DNA of 64,000 bases. It comes from Mytilus californianus (Eukaryota; Mollusca; Bivalvia; Mytilida; Mytilidae). The notes under the pieces were generated by a model, which saw nothing but the letters and a program-made list of their open reading frames with translations, was not told the DNA's origin and made no database searches. Made by a program: the position numbers and the translations under genes. Where the stretch lies: contig NW_026262712.1 of the NCBI RefSeq assembly GCF_021869535.1, positions 114,263,640 to 114,327,639 on the forward strand, given 5' to 3'. Below, piece after piece: positions 1-12,750 of this stretch; position 1 is the stretch's first letter, and each line of letters opens with the position of its first letter.

Positions 1-970
1 ATTTTCTTACATTTCAGCGGTTTGCATCTAATTAATTTAGTCAAAAAGATATTAATTATCAGAAATACGTTTACAAATATGATTTGATGAAAAAATTAAA
101 AAGGTGAAAATGAAAAATCGTCATAACCACGTTGTTTGAACCAGAGACATGTTTGAACTAGTACACGTGTGCGCATGTGCGCAGGTGTGAAATTTAATTA
201 TGCAGCCTAATTTCTTCAAAAAATACTTAAATTGTCATTGATGCCTTTATCTCACGTTTATTTCGAATATTTTCTTGAAGAAATAACGTAGAAAGAGCTA
301 CTTATACTCGTTCATGCTTTGCAAACGTACACGGAATTTACGTATCCGTCTCTGGTCCATGTTTTACCATTGTCAAGATAACATCCGGTTTAAAAACGAA
401 AGTAAAGTTTTTGACAACGTTATTTTGCCAAAATAAGTCTAAGGCAGATATAAGTACGCTGATCTTGCACACTTCGAATGATGCACTGCCAATTTAACAG
501 TTTACGTCAGAACTTCGAATTTGAATCAAAGGAAGTTTAATATCGTTTTTAATGTCAATCATTGGGATGTCCAACTCGGCAACTGATTACCATAATTGCC
601 TTTTGTTTATTTAGTCTTAAGGGATTAAAATCGGAATAATATATAAAATGTCCGGCTGGCTAAAAATAATTTTGGAAGCCCTGATTATAACATAGTATGA
701 CAGTATTGATAGAATATTCCCATTTAATGCTGGTATTGATAGAACATTGAAATGTGTCTGTGTGTCCTGACGTGGGACAGGCATATACAGAATGTGGCGG
801 GCTAAACATGTTTGTGAGTGCTCTCAACTCACCCCCTATGAGTATGTTTGTATGCCAACCAAATATTCTATTTCAAAATCCTAATTAGAATTTGAAATAT
901 ATTAAATCTTTGATTATAACATTTTCTGCCAGTATAAATAGAACAATAAAATGTGATGTCTGTATTACAG
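1..970. other. Intron sequence upstream of kinase exon, with R3 fragment
   Basis: No coding exon is visible here. Because 971 follows a splice acceptor in a kinase gene, this stretch is presumably the preceding intron. About 765-835 is a short fragment of dispersed repeat R3 (the 'gggacaggcatatacagaat' segment and the 'aacatgtttgtgagtgctct' segment), which recurs near 9.95, 15.85, 23.25, 25.7 and 36.25 kb. Confidence 0.5.
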
Positions 971-1087
971 GTCGGATATGAACCCTATGGCAGCCATATT
1001 TGCTATTGGTTGTGACAGACCTGTGCCAGAGCTGCCAGAAAGGTTCACCCTAGAGGCCAGAGATTTTGTAAACAGTTGTCTTACCAG
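971..1087 (+). CDS. MAP3K19/YSK4-like protein kinase, penultimate coding exon
   Basis: The exon encodes the C-terminal lobe of a serine/threonine kinase catalytic domain of the STE/MAP3K type. It is bounded by 'ttacag' and 'CAG|gtacag'. In the open frame (first full codon at 972) it reads SDMNPMAAIFAIG, then PVPELPERF, then ARDFVNSCLTR. This is the subdomain X-XI layout of MAP3Ks: an MAAxFxIG helix, a PxLPxxF linker and the xDFVxxCLTRD helix. MAP3K19/YSK4 is the closest relative I recall, from the IG after AIFA and from CLTRDQ across the junction. MEKK2/3-like kinases are the alternative. The exon ends in phase 2 and joins the next exon in frame, completing the Arg of TRD. The ATP site and catalytic loop lie upstream of the window. 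These kinases act in cytoplasmic MAPK cascades. Confidence 0.8.
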
Positions 1088-1788
1088 GTACAGTCTTTAT
1101 GTTGTTTGATGGGGTTAAGGGGGGAGGGGTACAAACCACGTTCCACATTACTTGGCTGGTGTTACCTCAGCAGATACTTTTAGAACATCTATACAAATGT
1201 ATTTTGAGGGAATGGTGTGATGGGGGAGAGAGATAACAAATCTATGCTGTAATAACTTTATGAGTTCTCCATTGAAGTCAGATATAATTTGTTGTCTTGC
1301 AACATAATGTCTTAATCTGTATTGACATTTTATTTAAGGCATTTCTTTTCTGAAATTTCCAATTTTTTATTTGGAAGAAAAGACTGTTTTACCATATGAA
1401 AAAAACATCCTTTTGTCTCGCTTTGACAAAGTCGAGAAGGTGAGACTGTTAGTGATGTTTCTACTGTCTGTGGCATCAACAGTAAAGTATGTAATTAGTT
1501 CTTTGTAAGGGGAACCACTGATGATAAGTTAATGATATTTGGTATGCAGTTGTATTAGCATTGGCATATCTCATTTCCATGGATTTTTTTTGGCCCTACA
1601 CCTTCATTTTTGCATATTTTACATGTTAAAGTTTGCATTTTGCTATAAAAATTACATTTAGGCAAGATATATCTCTGTGTCAACCTTTTTTTCTTCCCTA
1701 CCATGCTATGGTATTTAAGAGGAAATTGATGAGAAGGATGTAATTACTTTGGTTGAGTTTGATAGATTTATTTATTTTTACTTTACAG
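1088..1788 (+). other. Intron between the two kinase exons
   Basis: The intron starts gtacag and ends with a T-rich tract and 'ctttacag'. No repeats or other features were recognised. Confidence 0.7.
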
Positions 1789-1870
1789 GGACCAAAGTAA
1801 GAGATTATCAGCTACTCAACTATTGCATCATGAATTTCTTATACGAAGGAGACATTCAACAAAGAAATAA
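1789..1870 (+). CDS. MAP3K19-like kinase, last coding exon with stop codon
   Basis: The first base completes an Arg codon, followed by DQSKRLSATQLLHHEFL and a short basic tail (IRRRHSTKK), with TAA at 1868-1870. D-x-x-x-R-x-S/T-A-x-x-L-L-x-H-x-F-L is the universal kinase subdomain XI signature, whose Arg salt-bridges to the APE-motif glutamate. The kinase domain therefore sits at the very C-terminus, as in MAP3K19 and MEKK-type kinases. A longer reading frame that starts upstream in the intron and runs to about 1994 is in a different phase and is not the gene product. An AATAAA lies at 1985-1990, about 115 bases past the stop. Confidence 0.8.
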
Positions 1871-4800
1871 GAAAAACCCTAGTATATATGTTTTTATACT
1901 TCATGAGACGAAAAGTCTTTCTGCAGACCAATTAGATAGCAGAATTAGTACACAACATGTACCTAATGGAAGAAGACTTTGGACAATAAAATGATGAAAC
2001 CTTGTAAAGGACACTTGTCTATGACATTCTATATGTAAATGATAAAACCATAAACAATATAGACCTCACAATGTGTACCTGCAGTAAACCTTTTATGAAG
2101 AATGATTGAACCTAATATGCAGATTATAAGAGACTGCAGTGGAAAAGAAATTAGTTGAATTTATTTTACATCAAGAAAGAAGTTTGAATCATACCTGAGA
2201 TTTATAACTACTCATAATATATTTTTCTTATAAGAATGATCTTAAAACATCTTTGAATGATTGAAAACAGTATATTACTAGAGTAACTTCTTGATGGGTC
2301 TAAGCTATGACATAAATTATGGAAGTGACCATTTTGTTTCAATCATTAGTAAAGAGTCATGATTTACCTAAATATACCTCATGTATTTATATGAATTTTG
2401 ATTATGATGGACCACATGTGTAACATTTGAAGAATTAACTATAAGGGACCCAAATAATAGACATAGAGACTAGGGGGTCATGATGAAAGGTGCAATGTAT
2501 GTAAAAAGAAGTAACTATTATGGGACCAGGTTTAAAGAAGGACTATGTTTCAAGGGGTACCATCAAAGGACATTATTAAAGATGGTTAACATTACGGGAC
2601 CAATATTGAAGAGTTTCATACATGAAGAGATCATTATTAAAGACTCGAACTAAAAGGACTATGATTAAAAAAGTAATATCTATGGACCACAATTAGAAAC
2701 ATAAAAGGACAGTGATTAAAGAGGCATGAAAGGACCACAGTTAAAGATGTTAACTTTAATTGATTATGATCCAACATTATTGAAATGACCAAAGTTTTAT
2801 ATGAATGAATAGAGAGTTATGAAAATTCTGCCATAGGTTTTTTATTTATATCAGGTGACAAAATTAGTCATATATGAATGTGTTCAAGCGATAATGTTTT
2901 AATCACTTTACTTTAAATGTTTCATTTAAATGTAGATCATGAAAGGACAAAAAGCTGAGCTAATGACAAGTGAAGTATGACATAAAGATGTCAAGTGTAA
3001 AATGAATAATTTGTTGATAGCATTGTTTTATCAAAAATTTAGATTTAAACATATTTTAATGTTTTAGTCCAGCAAAACTGTTTAAATGAGGTTTTTTTAA
3101 ATAATTTTATTTGATATTAATTTGATATATTTTTAGATGCTCTTTTTATAAAATTTGATATCAATTATTTAGATTTTGGAATACACTCTACATTCCCTTA
3201 ATATTTCAACAAAACCTCCATCTTTAATCATAATTTTTACAACATACAATTTCAATATACATTGTCATAAACCATAACATATTTGTCATACTATGTCATT
3301 ACTTAATGTTGTTAACTTATACAACATGCAATTCAAGTACGCATTGTCATAAACCATAACATATTCATACTTTGTCAGAACTCACTGTAATAAACCATTA
3401 CACATCTGACATTCTATGTCAGTACTCACTGTAATAAACCATTACATATCTGACATTCTAGGTCAGTATTCACTGTAATACACCATGTCATGTTTGTAAG
3501 TGTCACCATTGATATGATTTGATCACCATTGATATGATTTGATCACCATCCATAATTTCACCATCAATTAGTGCAAGAAAACATTTAAGATGCAATATAA
3601 AGTCATGGAATTATTTACATTGTCTTGTTGTGCAAGTTCTGTTTCATGGAAATGTAGATTAATTTTATTTCATTGAAGAGAAATCCAATTATGTGTATTG
3701 TTAATTCATAGTAAGCCTAATTAACCTCACGTTGTAATTTCTACCGTTTACCTCAATAAAAGTAATTAATTGTACTGGGGTAATCTATACTGTTCATTTC
3801 AGTTGAAGTGATTAATATGAATACAATTTTTAAACCTAAGAGAGAAAATGGATCTTGTATTATGGTTTAGGTTAAATATAATAAAATTATTAGCAAGAGG
3901 AAGAAATCTCAGACACTTATGTGTAAGATTTCCAGTCTCTGAAATGTCTTGTTGGAGTAACAGATGATAGGAAATCTTACTCGATCTTGTCTGAGATTTC
4001 CAAGTCTGTTATTTGCAGTAATTGATTCTTGGAAATCAATCAATTATTAAAGGGTGTATTCCGTTTGAATCGTAAAATACAGTAATTTAATGTAGCTAAT
4101 TAAAGTTGTGAATTAGTATCCAAAGTTGTGGCTTGTATTATTAGAGTATCAATATGCCAATTGATTTAATCTTACATGTTAAATATTTACTTATAAATGC
4201 TGTACTTACAAGTTGTTGTGACAGTTTGTTATTTTGTGATAAATGGTATCCGTTGACAACGAGGTCTAACCTCGCTATACATGTGTCTAAATGTTGTATA
4301 GATGCACACTCAAAACACTAGTTTGTGCTCAAGCTAGATATTAGCAACATTAATGCAAATCAAGACATAAGTTTTGACCTTGAGATAAGACAGTATGAAA
4401 CAACTCTATGGTCTATTGAGATTTTTAATACAACTGCCTATGATAATTCTGTCCATGCCTGCATCTGGCATTTATTATTTACACTGCTACAGTGATAAGT
4501 GCATTTATTGTGTGTTTGTGTGTAAATATGTTTAGAATATTTGCATCAGGTTTAATGTTTTGGAGATTTAATATTTAGGTCTATTTTAATGGTTTGTGGT
4601 TGAAGTAATTTTTGTACTTTTAAAAAGAGATTATTGATTTGAGGAATAGAATAGGTGAATAAAGATATTCCAGAAACCAGTGTTGTGAACACGAAAATCA
4701 CACAATTTGTGTTTTTTACATGACTATCATTTAGACTCAAATTTTACATTTCTGTCAAATGCAATTCATTATTAGAGTAGTGCTAAACTTTTGTATTATT

Positions 4801-5570
4801 TATGTTATGTATATCAAAACATGATGAATATAAGTGATATTTTTCATGTATGAAAGCTATATTCCATGTCTGAAGCTGTTATAGTTATTTTTATCAATTC
4901 AATAAAAGATCCAATTGAATTTTACAACAAGTAGCAAAATTTAAGAAACATCATTTTGTTGTTTTATTTGTCAGAATTTGTCTTTTCGATGTATTTACTA
5001 TATATTTTCATTTGAAATAAGTAGATTGCTATGAAAAGCAGTATATTTTATAGAAATCAGGATAAATATCAATGTGATAAAAATACAAATCCAGTGTCCA
5101 CACTTAGCTTACCAGGATTTGACAACACTCCGTTCTTCTTTCTCTTCTGCTAATTATTACTTCAGTCAATACCATTTCAACCTTCAAATTTTTCAAGGTG
5201 TTTATCTAGGGCAAAAATAGAGGATTTTAAAAGGTCTTTTAAAAAAACAGAAAATAGAGTGAAGTGTCAGATTCTGGTAAACAAAGTCGGACACAGGATC
5301 TGTTTTTAACCAGATTGCATATAATGTGGTAAGATAACCTAGTTTATACAATTCATACAGTAAAAATCACAATAAGTTCTATCATTAAACTAGTCACAGA
5401 GTTATCTTACTGAGAAATAGAGTAGACCTGTATTCATTGGTATATTTTTAATCTCATACATACAAAGTAAATGTTTATATTTTTTGTGCTTACAAGGCTT
5501 GGATTTTTCACTGGAAATATTTTGAAATTTGTCATTTTTACTAAAATGTTTCAGAAACCACCTGACATAA
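1871..5570 (+). other. 3' UTR and intergenic DNA after the kinase gene
   Basis: AT-rich DNA without a convincing coding region. AATAAA hexamers occur near the stop (1985) and at about 4900, so the 3' UTR could be short or nearly 3 kb long. From about 2400 to 2760 degenerate short repeats of the 'ggaccacagttaaag' kind recur. The short open frame on the minus strand at 4552-4740 has no recognisable family. Confidence 0.4.
3285..3550. repeat. Short tandem repeats (about 55 bp and 21 bp units)
   Basis: Three to four diverged units built on 'cactgtaataaaccattaca' and 'catctgacattctatgtcag' run to about 3490. They are followed at about 3508-3550 by a direct repeat of a 21-bp unit, 'ttgatatgatttgatcacca'. 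Confidence 0.7.
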
Positions 5571-5585
5571 AATTTATTTAAAGAA

Positions 5586-5700
5586 ATTCAAGCCTGTTTG
5601 TGATCCAGAGTAAATGTAACTATTTTTTAGTGTAGACCAAGCCTGTTTGTGATCAGAGTAAATGTAACTATTTTTTAGTGTAGACCAGTATAGACTGGTG
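5586..5700. repeat. Tandem duplication, about 49-bp unit
   Basis: Two near-identical copies beginning 'aagcctgtttgtgat' and ending 'tttttagtgtagacca', followed by a partial third. They differ by a single-base indel. Confidence 0.85.
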
Positions 5701-5825
5701 TCCTGTCTGTGATAACTTTTGTGATGGTCATTAATAGATTGTCTTCCTTTGAAAATAAAATATTTCACTAGTATTTTTTTATTACTTTCTTGTCAGTCTT
5801 CAAAAAAGGAATGACTATGTTGTTA

Positions 5826-8800
5826 CAGAGAGGAATCATAGCTGATATAAAGTCTTTGTTCACTGATTACATTGAGGGATCATAGCTGATATGTAGTCTT
5901 TGTTCAATGATTACAGAGAGGGATTATAGCTGATATAAAGTCTTTGTTCACTGATTACAGAGAGGAATCATAGTTGATATGTAGTCTTTGTTCACTGATT
6001 ACATTGAGGGATCATAGCTGATATGTAGTCTTTGTTCAATGATTACAGAGAGGGATCATTGCTGATATAAACTCTTTGTTCACTGATTACATGGAGGGAT
6101 CATAGTTGATGTAAAGTCTTTGTTCATTGATTACATTGAGGGATCATAGTTGATGTAAAGTCTTTGTTCAATGATTACATGGAATGATCATAGTTGATAT
6201 GTAGTCTTTGTTCATTGATTACAGAGAGGGATCATAGTTGATATAAAGTCTTTGTTCACTGATAATATAGAGGGATCATAGCTGATATAAAGTCTTTGTT
6301 CACTGATTACACGGAGGGATCATAGTTGATATGGAGCCTTTGTTCATTGATTACATGGAGGGATCATAGTTGATATGCAGCCTCTGTTCACTGATTACAT
6401 GGAGGGATCATAGTTGATATGCAGTCTTTGTTCAATGATTACATGGAGGGATCATAGTTAATATGTAGCCTTTGTTCGCTGATTACAGAGAGGGATCATA
6501 GCTGATATAAAGTCTTTTGACACATTCCCCATTTCCATTCTCAATTTTATTTGTTCACTGATTACAGAGAGGGATCATAGCTGATATAAAGTCTTTTGAC
6601 ACATTCCCCATTTCCATTCTCAATTTGATTTGTTCACTGATTACAGAGAGGGATCATAGCTGATATAGAGTCTTTGTTCACTGATTACATGGAGGGATCA
6701 TAGTTGATATGTAGCCTTTGTTCATTGATTACATGGAGGGATCGTAGTTGATATGCAGTCTTTGTTCATTGATTACATGGAGGGATCATAGTTGATATGT
6801 AGCATTTGTTCACTGATTACAGAGAGGGATCATAGCTGATATAAAGTCTTTGTTCACTGATTACATGGAGGGATCATAGTTGATGTAAAGTCTTTGTTCA
6901 CTGAGTACATTGAGAGATCATAGCTGATATAAAGTCTTTGTTCACTGAGAACATGGAGGGATCATAGCTGATATAAAGTTTTTGTTCACTGATTACATTG
7001 AGAGATCATAGTTGATATGTAGTCTTTGTTCAATGATTACAGAGAGGGATCATAGCTGATATAAAATCTTTGTTCACTGATTACATTGAGAGATCATAGC
7101 TGATATAAAGTCTTTGTTCACTGAGTACATTGAGAGATCATAGCTGATATAAAGTCTTTGTTCACTGATTACATGGAGGGATCATAGTTGATATAAAGTT
7201 TTTGTTCACTGATTACATTGAGAGATCATAGTTGATATGTAGCCTTTGTTCACTGATTACAGAGAGGAATCATAGCTGATATGAAGTTTTTGTTCACTGA
7301 TTACATTGAGAGAACATAGCTGATATAAAGTCTTTGTTCACTGATTACATGGAGGGATCATAGCTGATCTAAAGTCTTTGTTCAATGATTACATGGAGGG
7401 ATCATAGTTGATATAAAGTCTTTGTTCATTGATAACATTGAGAGATCATAGCTAATAAAGTCTTTGTTCACTGATTACAGAGAGGGATCATAGTTGATAT
7501 GTAGCCTTTGTTCACTGATTACATGGAGGGATCATAGTTGATATGTAGCCTTTGTTCACTGATTACATGGAGGAATCATAGGTGATATGCAGTCTTTGTT
7601 CAATGATTACATGGAGGGATCATAGTTGATATGTAGTCTTTGTTCACTGATTACATTGAAAGATCATAGCTGATATAAAGTCTTTGTTCACTGATTACAT
7701 TGAGATATCATAGTTGATATAAAGTTTTTGTTCACTGATTACAGAGAGGGATCATAGTTGATATGTATTCTTTGTTCACTGATAACATGGAGGGATCATA
7801 GTTGATATGCAGTCTTTGTTCATTGATTACATGGAGGGATCATAGTTGATATAAAGTCTTTGTTTAATGATTACATGGAGGGATCATAGTTGATCTGTAG
7901 CCTTTATTTACTGATTACATGGAGGAATCATAGTTGATATGCAGTCTTTGTTCAATGATTACATGGAGGGATCATAGTTGATATGTAGTCTTTGTTCACT
8001 GGTTACATTGAAAGATCATAGCTGATATAAAGTCTTTGTTCACTGATTACATTGAGATATCATAGTTGATATAAAGTTTGTGTTCACTGATTACAGAGAG
8101 GGATCATAGTTGATATGTAGTCTTTGTTCACTGATAACATGGAGGGATCATAGTTGATATGTAGTCTTTGTTCACTGATTACAGAGAGGGATCATAGCTG
8201 ATATGAAGTCTTTGTTCACTGATTACATGGAGGGATCATAGTTGATGTAAAGTTTTTGTTCAATGATTACATGGAATGATCATAGTTGATATGTAGACTT
8301 TGTTCATTGATTACAGAGAGGGATCATAGTTAATATAAAGTCTTTGTTCACTGATTACATGGAGGGATCATAGTTGATGTAAAGTCTTTGTTCAATGATT
8401 ACATGGAATGATCATAGTTGATATGTAGTCTTTGTTCATTGATTACAGAGAGGGATAATAGTTGATATAAAGTCTTTGTTCACTGATTACATTGAGAGAT
8501 CATAGCTGATATAAAGTCTGTGTTTAATGATTACATGGAGGGATCATAGTTGATCTGTAGCCTTTATTTAATGATTACATGGAGGGATCATAGTTGATAT
8601 GCAGTCTTTGTTCAATGATTACATGGAGGGATCATAGTTGATATGTAGCCTTTGTTCACTGATTACAGAGAGGGATCATAGCTGATATAAAGTCTTTGTT
8701 CACTGATTACAGAGAAGGATCATAGCTGATATAAAGTCTTTGTTCACTGATTACATGGAGGGATCATAGTTGATATGTAGCCTTTGTTCACTGATTACAT

Positions 8801-9605
8801 GGAGGGATCATAGCTGATATGCAGCCTTTGTTCACTGATTACATGGAGGAATCATAGTTGATATGCAGTCTTTGTTCACTGATTACAGAAAGGGATCATA
8901 GCTGATATAAAGTCTTTGTTCTCTGATTACAGAGAGGGATCATAGCTGATATAAAGTCTTTGTTCACTGATTACATGGAGGGATCAGTTGATATGTAGCA
9001 TTTGTTCATTGATTACGTGGAGGGATCATAGTTGATATGCAGTCTTTGTTCAATGATGACATGGAGGGATCATAGTTGATATGTAGTCTTTGTTCACTGA
9101 TTACATTGAGAGATCATAGCTGATATAAAGTCTTTGTCACTGATTACCTGGAGGGATTATAGCTGATGTAAAGTCTTTGTTCAATGATTACATGGAGGGA
9201 TATCATAGTTGATATGTAGTCTTTGTTCATTGATTACAGAGAGGGATCATAGCTGATATAAAGTCTTTGTTCACTGATTACAGAGAGGGATCATAGCTGA
9301 TATAAAGTCTTTGGTCACTGATTACAGAGAGGGATCATAGCTGATATAAAGTCTTTGTTCACTGATTACAGAGAGGGATCATAGCTGATATGCAGCCTTT
9401 GTTCATTGATTACATGGAGGGATCATAGTTGATATGCAGTCTTTGTTCACTGATTACATGGAGGGATCATAGTTGATATGCCGTCTTTGTTCCCTTTTTA
9501 CATGGAGGGATCATAGTTCAGTCTTTGTTCACTGATCACATAGGATTCATATAAGATATAGGATCGTCAGAGTCGATATGCCGTCTTTGTTCACTGTTTC
9601 CATGT
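5826..9605. repeat. 44-bp minisatellite, about 86 units
   Basis: The unit consists of 'gttcactgattacatggagg', 'gatcatagttgatatgtagt' and 'cttt'. Variant positions are shared between distant units (acagagaggg versus acatggaggg, gctgatataaag versus gttgatatgtag/gcag), indicating repeated amplification of multi-unit blocks. The array decays at its 3' edge (about 9500-9600). Two units, at about 6515-6551 and 6596-6632, carry the same roughly 36-bp insertion. No protein is implied: the length is not a multiple of three and stops are frequent. It lies between the kinase gene and the FAM187-like gene. Confidence 0.95.
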
Positions 9606-9689
9606 TGGAGTCAGAGTACTGTTGACAGCACTTTTCCAGGTTACGGCAAAGGTTGAGTGCCCACAAGCATGATTTACCCTAGCATTCTT

Positions 9690-10365
9690 TATATATAAAA
9701 ATAAAGAGCTATGGTATGATTGCAAATGAGACTATCCTCCAACGTTCAAATGAAGCAACTATAGGAAACTGTATGTCCTTCAAAAATGAGAAAAATCCAT
9801 ACCGTTTAGTCGGGCTGTAAAAGACCCCAACATAAAAAAATGCGCAACAATTCAATTAAGAAAAATAACGGCCTGTTGACAAAACAATTTACGAAAAACA
9901 AATTTGACAGACATGAACCAACCCCAACCACTGAACTATAGGCTCCTAACTACGGACAGGCACTTGAAGAAGGTGGCAGGGTTAAAAATGTTTATGAGCC
10001 CTCAACCCTCCCCTTAACCTGGGATAGTGGAATTACAGCACAATATAAGAACAAACTTGTGATTAGTATGAGACACAAACACAACTAAGATAAAAACAAT
10101 ATACACAAAGCACCGAAATAAGACTACTCGCAGTAACTAAAAGCCAGTTTAAAGCCAATTACAACTAATAACTAATAAATAAATCATGTTCTCCAGACTA
10201 AAGTGTCAATCATTACACATCCAACGGATTTATTGTACATATGTCATTAACAGTCTGAGATACGCATGACCTAGTGGAATGCCAAAATTTAACTACACAG
10301 AATCGTGAGGATGTAGGGTCATGAGTTCTCATAACTGTACATATATAGCAATATGTATTTAGTTA
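9690..10365 (-). mobile_element. R3: 3' end of a Penelope-like retroelement (minus orientation)
   Basis: Read on the minus strand this is the 3' untranslated tail that follows a reverse-transcriptase fragment. It contains the family landmarks (cctgggatagtgg, a tgtccgtagttaggagcc-type block) and ends at the 'ttgtctcattggcaatcat'-type terminus near 9715. Homologous tails occur near 15.6, 22.5, 25.7, 36.0 and 53.9 kb. Confidence 0.75.
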
Positions 10366-10369
10366 TGCT

Positions 10370-10690
10370 TTACTTTTTCAAAAAAAAATCAATATTAGTA
10401 CCAATATAAACAATATTTATAGATTTTACTATTGTGTTAAATTGATAACCTTTAAAAATAAGTGTATTTAAAGGATCAATTGTTTTACATGGGTCGTATC
10501 TAAATTGCCGAGCTTTATAAACACCGCCATCAAAATTAGGATGTGATATCCCGTTTTTAATAAGAACTCCCAAAAACTGTGATTCATAACAATACAGGAA
10601 CAAGTCTGCTATTAAAAGGACGCAATTGGTGCCCATAGGAATACCTACAACCTGTTGATAAACTTTATAGTCCAAATGTTTATAAATGTT
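10370..10690 (-). pseudogene. Penelope-type reverse transcriptase fragment, internally deleted
   Basis: The minus-strand frame reads VVGIPMGTNC, then IADLFLYCYESQFL, which is the RT motif G-x-x-M-G-T-x-x-x-P followed by the LFLYxYE helix. It then jumps directly to IKNGISHPNF, then KARQFRYDP and KGYQFNTIV, which belong to the extreme C-terminus in sister copies (see about 36.7 kb). The segment that should hold the catalytic YxDD and the thumb is missing, so the copy cannot be active. The reading frame survives across the deletion by chance. Confidence 0.75.
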
Positions 10691-11750
10691 GTCAAAAAGA
10701 AATATAAAGCTTTAATCGTCCCATCTCAGTTCTAATAAGTATATCTAGCATATATGCCTAAACAAATCCAGAAGCCTATAATTAAATGGTTATTGTAGAT
10801 TGCTGTTTGTCGGATATTTTGTTAGTTTTTAGCATAATTCAATCCGTTCATTTTGTCTGTCTTCTGAATTGTTTCACATTTTGTCAAGCCGGGACCATAC
10901 TAAAATATCTTATACTTTAAGGTATGGTACTGCTCATTGTTGAATGCCATAGATACCGAGTCCACATTTTACAATTGCAGTGGAATGATAAACACTTTTC
11001 TTAAATTGACCCTGTGAATAAAAAAAAATGAAATAAACGAAAGATAGTTCCAAACTGGGTGTCTTGGTGGGGTTTTCAGAATAGAATTTAATGGTCAAAA
11101 AGAATAGAGTAAAATTGCCTGAAAATTTTAAGAATACAAAATGAAGGCGCTCAGAGTTTTTAAACAGAAATAAATATATTTGGAATCATAATGAAAGTTT
11201 GTCCTTTACCATACCAATGATTTGTATAGTAACCATACACGTTTGGGCCAGTCAATTATGAAGGTCGCTGTCACCTTCAAAAGCTATTTTTTTAATTTTT
11301 TGGCTGATCGTGAAATTGCCATTTTATTTCTCGTTTGTCCGTAAGCATACACCCCTGCCCCGCCCTTTTAGGACCACATGATAAAGGTCACTGTTTCCTT
11401 TTAATCAACAGTTAGTCTGGTACTGTGTTGATAATTATTAAAACATAATAGTATGCAGTTGTGAGGTGTTCTAAATATGTTCATTTAGAATCAGAGATCC
11501 TTGTTTGAAAATTTATTTACACCAGGAGGCAAACCTTTACACTTTCCAAAAGATCAATTTGTGCAAATATAGTACTGCGACCAGCAGCTATCAGTATCAC
11601 AAAAAAATCTCACTACAAAATATTTTCTTAAGTCATGAACTACAACCATTTTAGTCGTTACATTTCTTGTGAAAAGATATACTGGTTCTCATGCATTTTG
11701 ACTACTTCTCGCCAGTCTTTATACATTTTCTGACATGTGTTTAATATTTT
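10691..11750. other. Unassigned AT-rich sequence
   Basis: No gene or repeat is recognised on either strand. Short open frames lack family resemblance. Confidence 0.4.
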
Positions 11751-11754
11751 AAAA

Positions 11755-12310
11755 GAGAGGCGATACTGAGATACCAAAGGGACATTCAAACTCATAAGTC
11801 GAAAACAAACTGACAATGTCATGGGAAAAAATGCAAAAACGATCAAAAGACAAACAGTATACAAAACACAACATAGAAAACTAAAGATCGAGCAACACGA
11901 ACCTCGCCGGGGTGACAACAGTAGTCAGTTGGTTCACCGTTATGGAATAACCGTTTCACAGATGATATCGGATATGTTCCTTATGTCGTAACTACAATAC
12001 CCTTCCCTTTTCACGAATGTGACCTACCGAATTAGACTATTTACCGGATTTGTAATAACATAAGCAACTGTGACACGACGGGTGCCACATGTGGAGCAGG
12101 ATCTGCTTACCCTTCCGGAGCACCTGAGATCATCCCCAGTTTTTGGTGGGGTTCGTGTTGCTAAGTCTTTAGTTTTCTATGTTGTGTCATCTGTACTATT
12201 ATTTGTCTGTGTGTCTTTTTATTTTTGGCCATGGCGTTGTCAGTTTGTTTTCGATCTATGAGTTTGACTGTCCCTCTGGTATCTTTCGTCCCTCTTTTGG
12301 ATACCGTCAC
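11755..12310. mobile_element. Dispersed repeat R1, two head-to-head copies
   Basis: About 11755-11915 holds R1 in minus orientation (complement of 'gttttctatgttgtgttttg'). About 12060-12310 holds it in plus orientation: 'catgtggagcaggatctgct', 'gttcgtgttgctaagtcttt', 'ggccatggcgttgtcagttt' and the terminus 'ggtatctttcgtccctcttt'. Between them, 11920-12060, lies a block ('accgttatggaataaccgtt') that recurs in the R1 copy at 47.96 kb, so it belongs to the same element. Apparent open frames on both strands are repeat by-products. Confidence 0.75.
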
Positions 12311-12476
12311 GTTAAACAACCAACAAAAAATCTATCATATTCAATGTGCCTTGATACATTTTTATGTCTTATATGGACAAAGAGGACTTATCTGTAGAAA
12401 CCGGGACGCATAACAACGTTGACAAACGTTCGTCACGATTCATCTTACTAAAATGTTTGAAGTCACGTTATAAATT

Positions 12477-12750
12477 TGACGTCACAGGGGAAACTATGAC
12501 GTCACGTAGCGTTCATTGCTTCTGATTTCCAATCTTTTAGAGAAGAAATGTGTAGATTTACTTTCTTTGTTTTTTTATTGACAGGTAATGTATCATTGTA
12601 TGTTATGTTTTACATTTAAGTATAAACGCTGTCGGTATTTCATTTAATAATGCTATCACAGAGGTTCCGGTAAAATATTGACGTCATAAGAGAAAATGCA
12701 TAAAACTGATGACGTCAATAGGTAAAGGATCACAAAACTTGTTGACGTCA
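12477..12750. promoter_or_regulatory. Cluster of five perfect CRE-type octamers (TGACGTCA)
   Basis: TGACGTCA occurs exactly at 12477-12484, 12497-12504, 12679-12686, 12710-12717 and 12743-12750, with a related TGACGT half-site at about 12809. This palindrome is the consensus site for CREB/ATF bZIP factors. By chance an octamer is expected about once in 65 kb, so five in 274 bp is far above background. No promoter or transcript start can be assigned. The sites may instead be an internal property of a repeat, since 12679-12701 and 12758-12778 form an inverted pair (tcataagagaaaatg and cattttctcttgtga). Confidence 0.55.

Noticed and set aside
1749-1994. 81-codon plus-strand frame as an independent small gene
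   Set aside because: It spans an intron/exon boundary in the wrong phase. The same DNA encodes kinase subdomain XI in another frame from the 'ctttacag' acceptor.
5826-9605. Regular direct repeats as a possible CRISPR array
   Set aside because: The units are contiguous 44-bp repeats with scattered substitutions and no unique spacers, in a eukaryotic gene-rich context with introns. It is a minisatellite.
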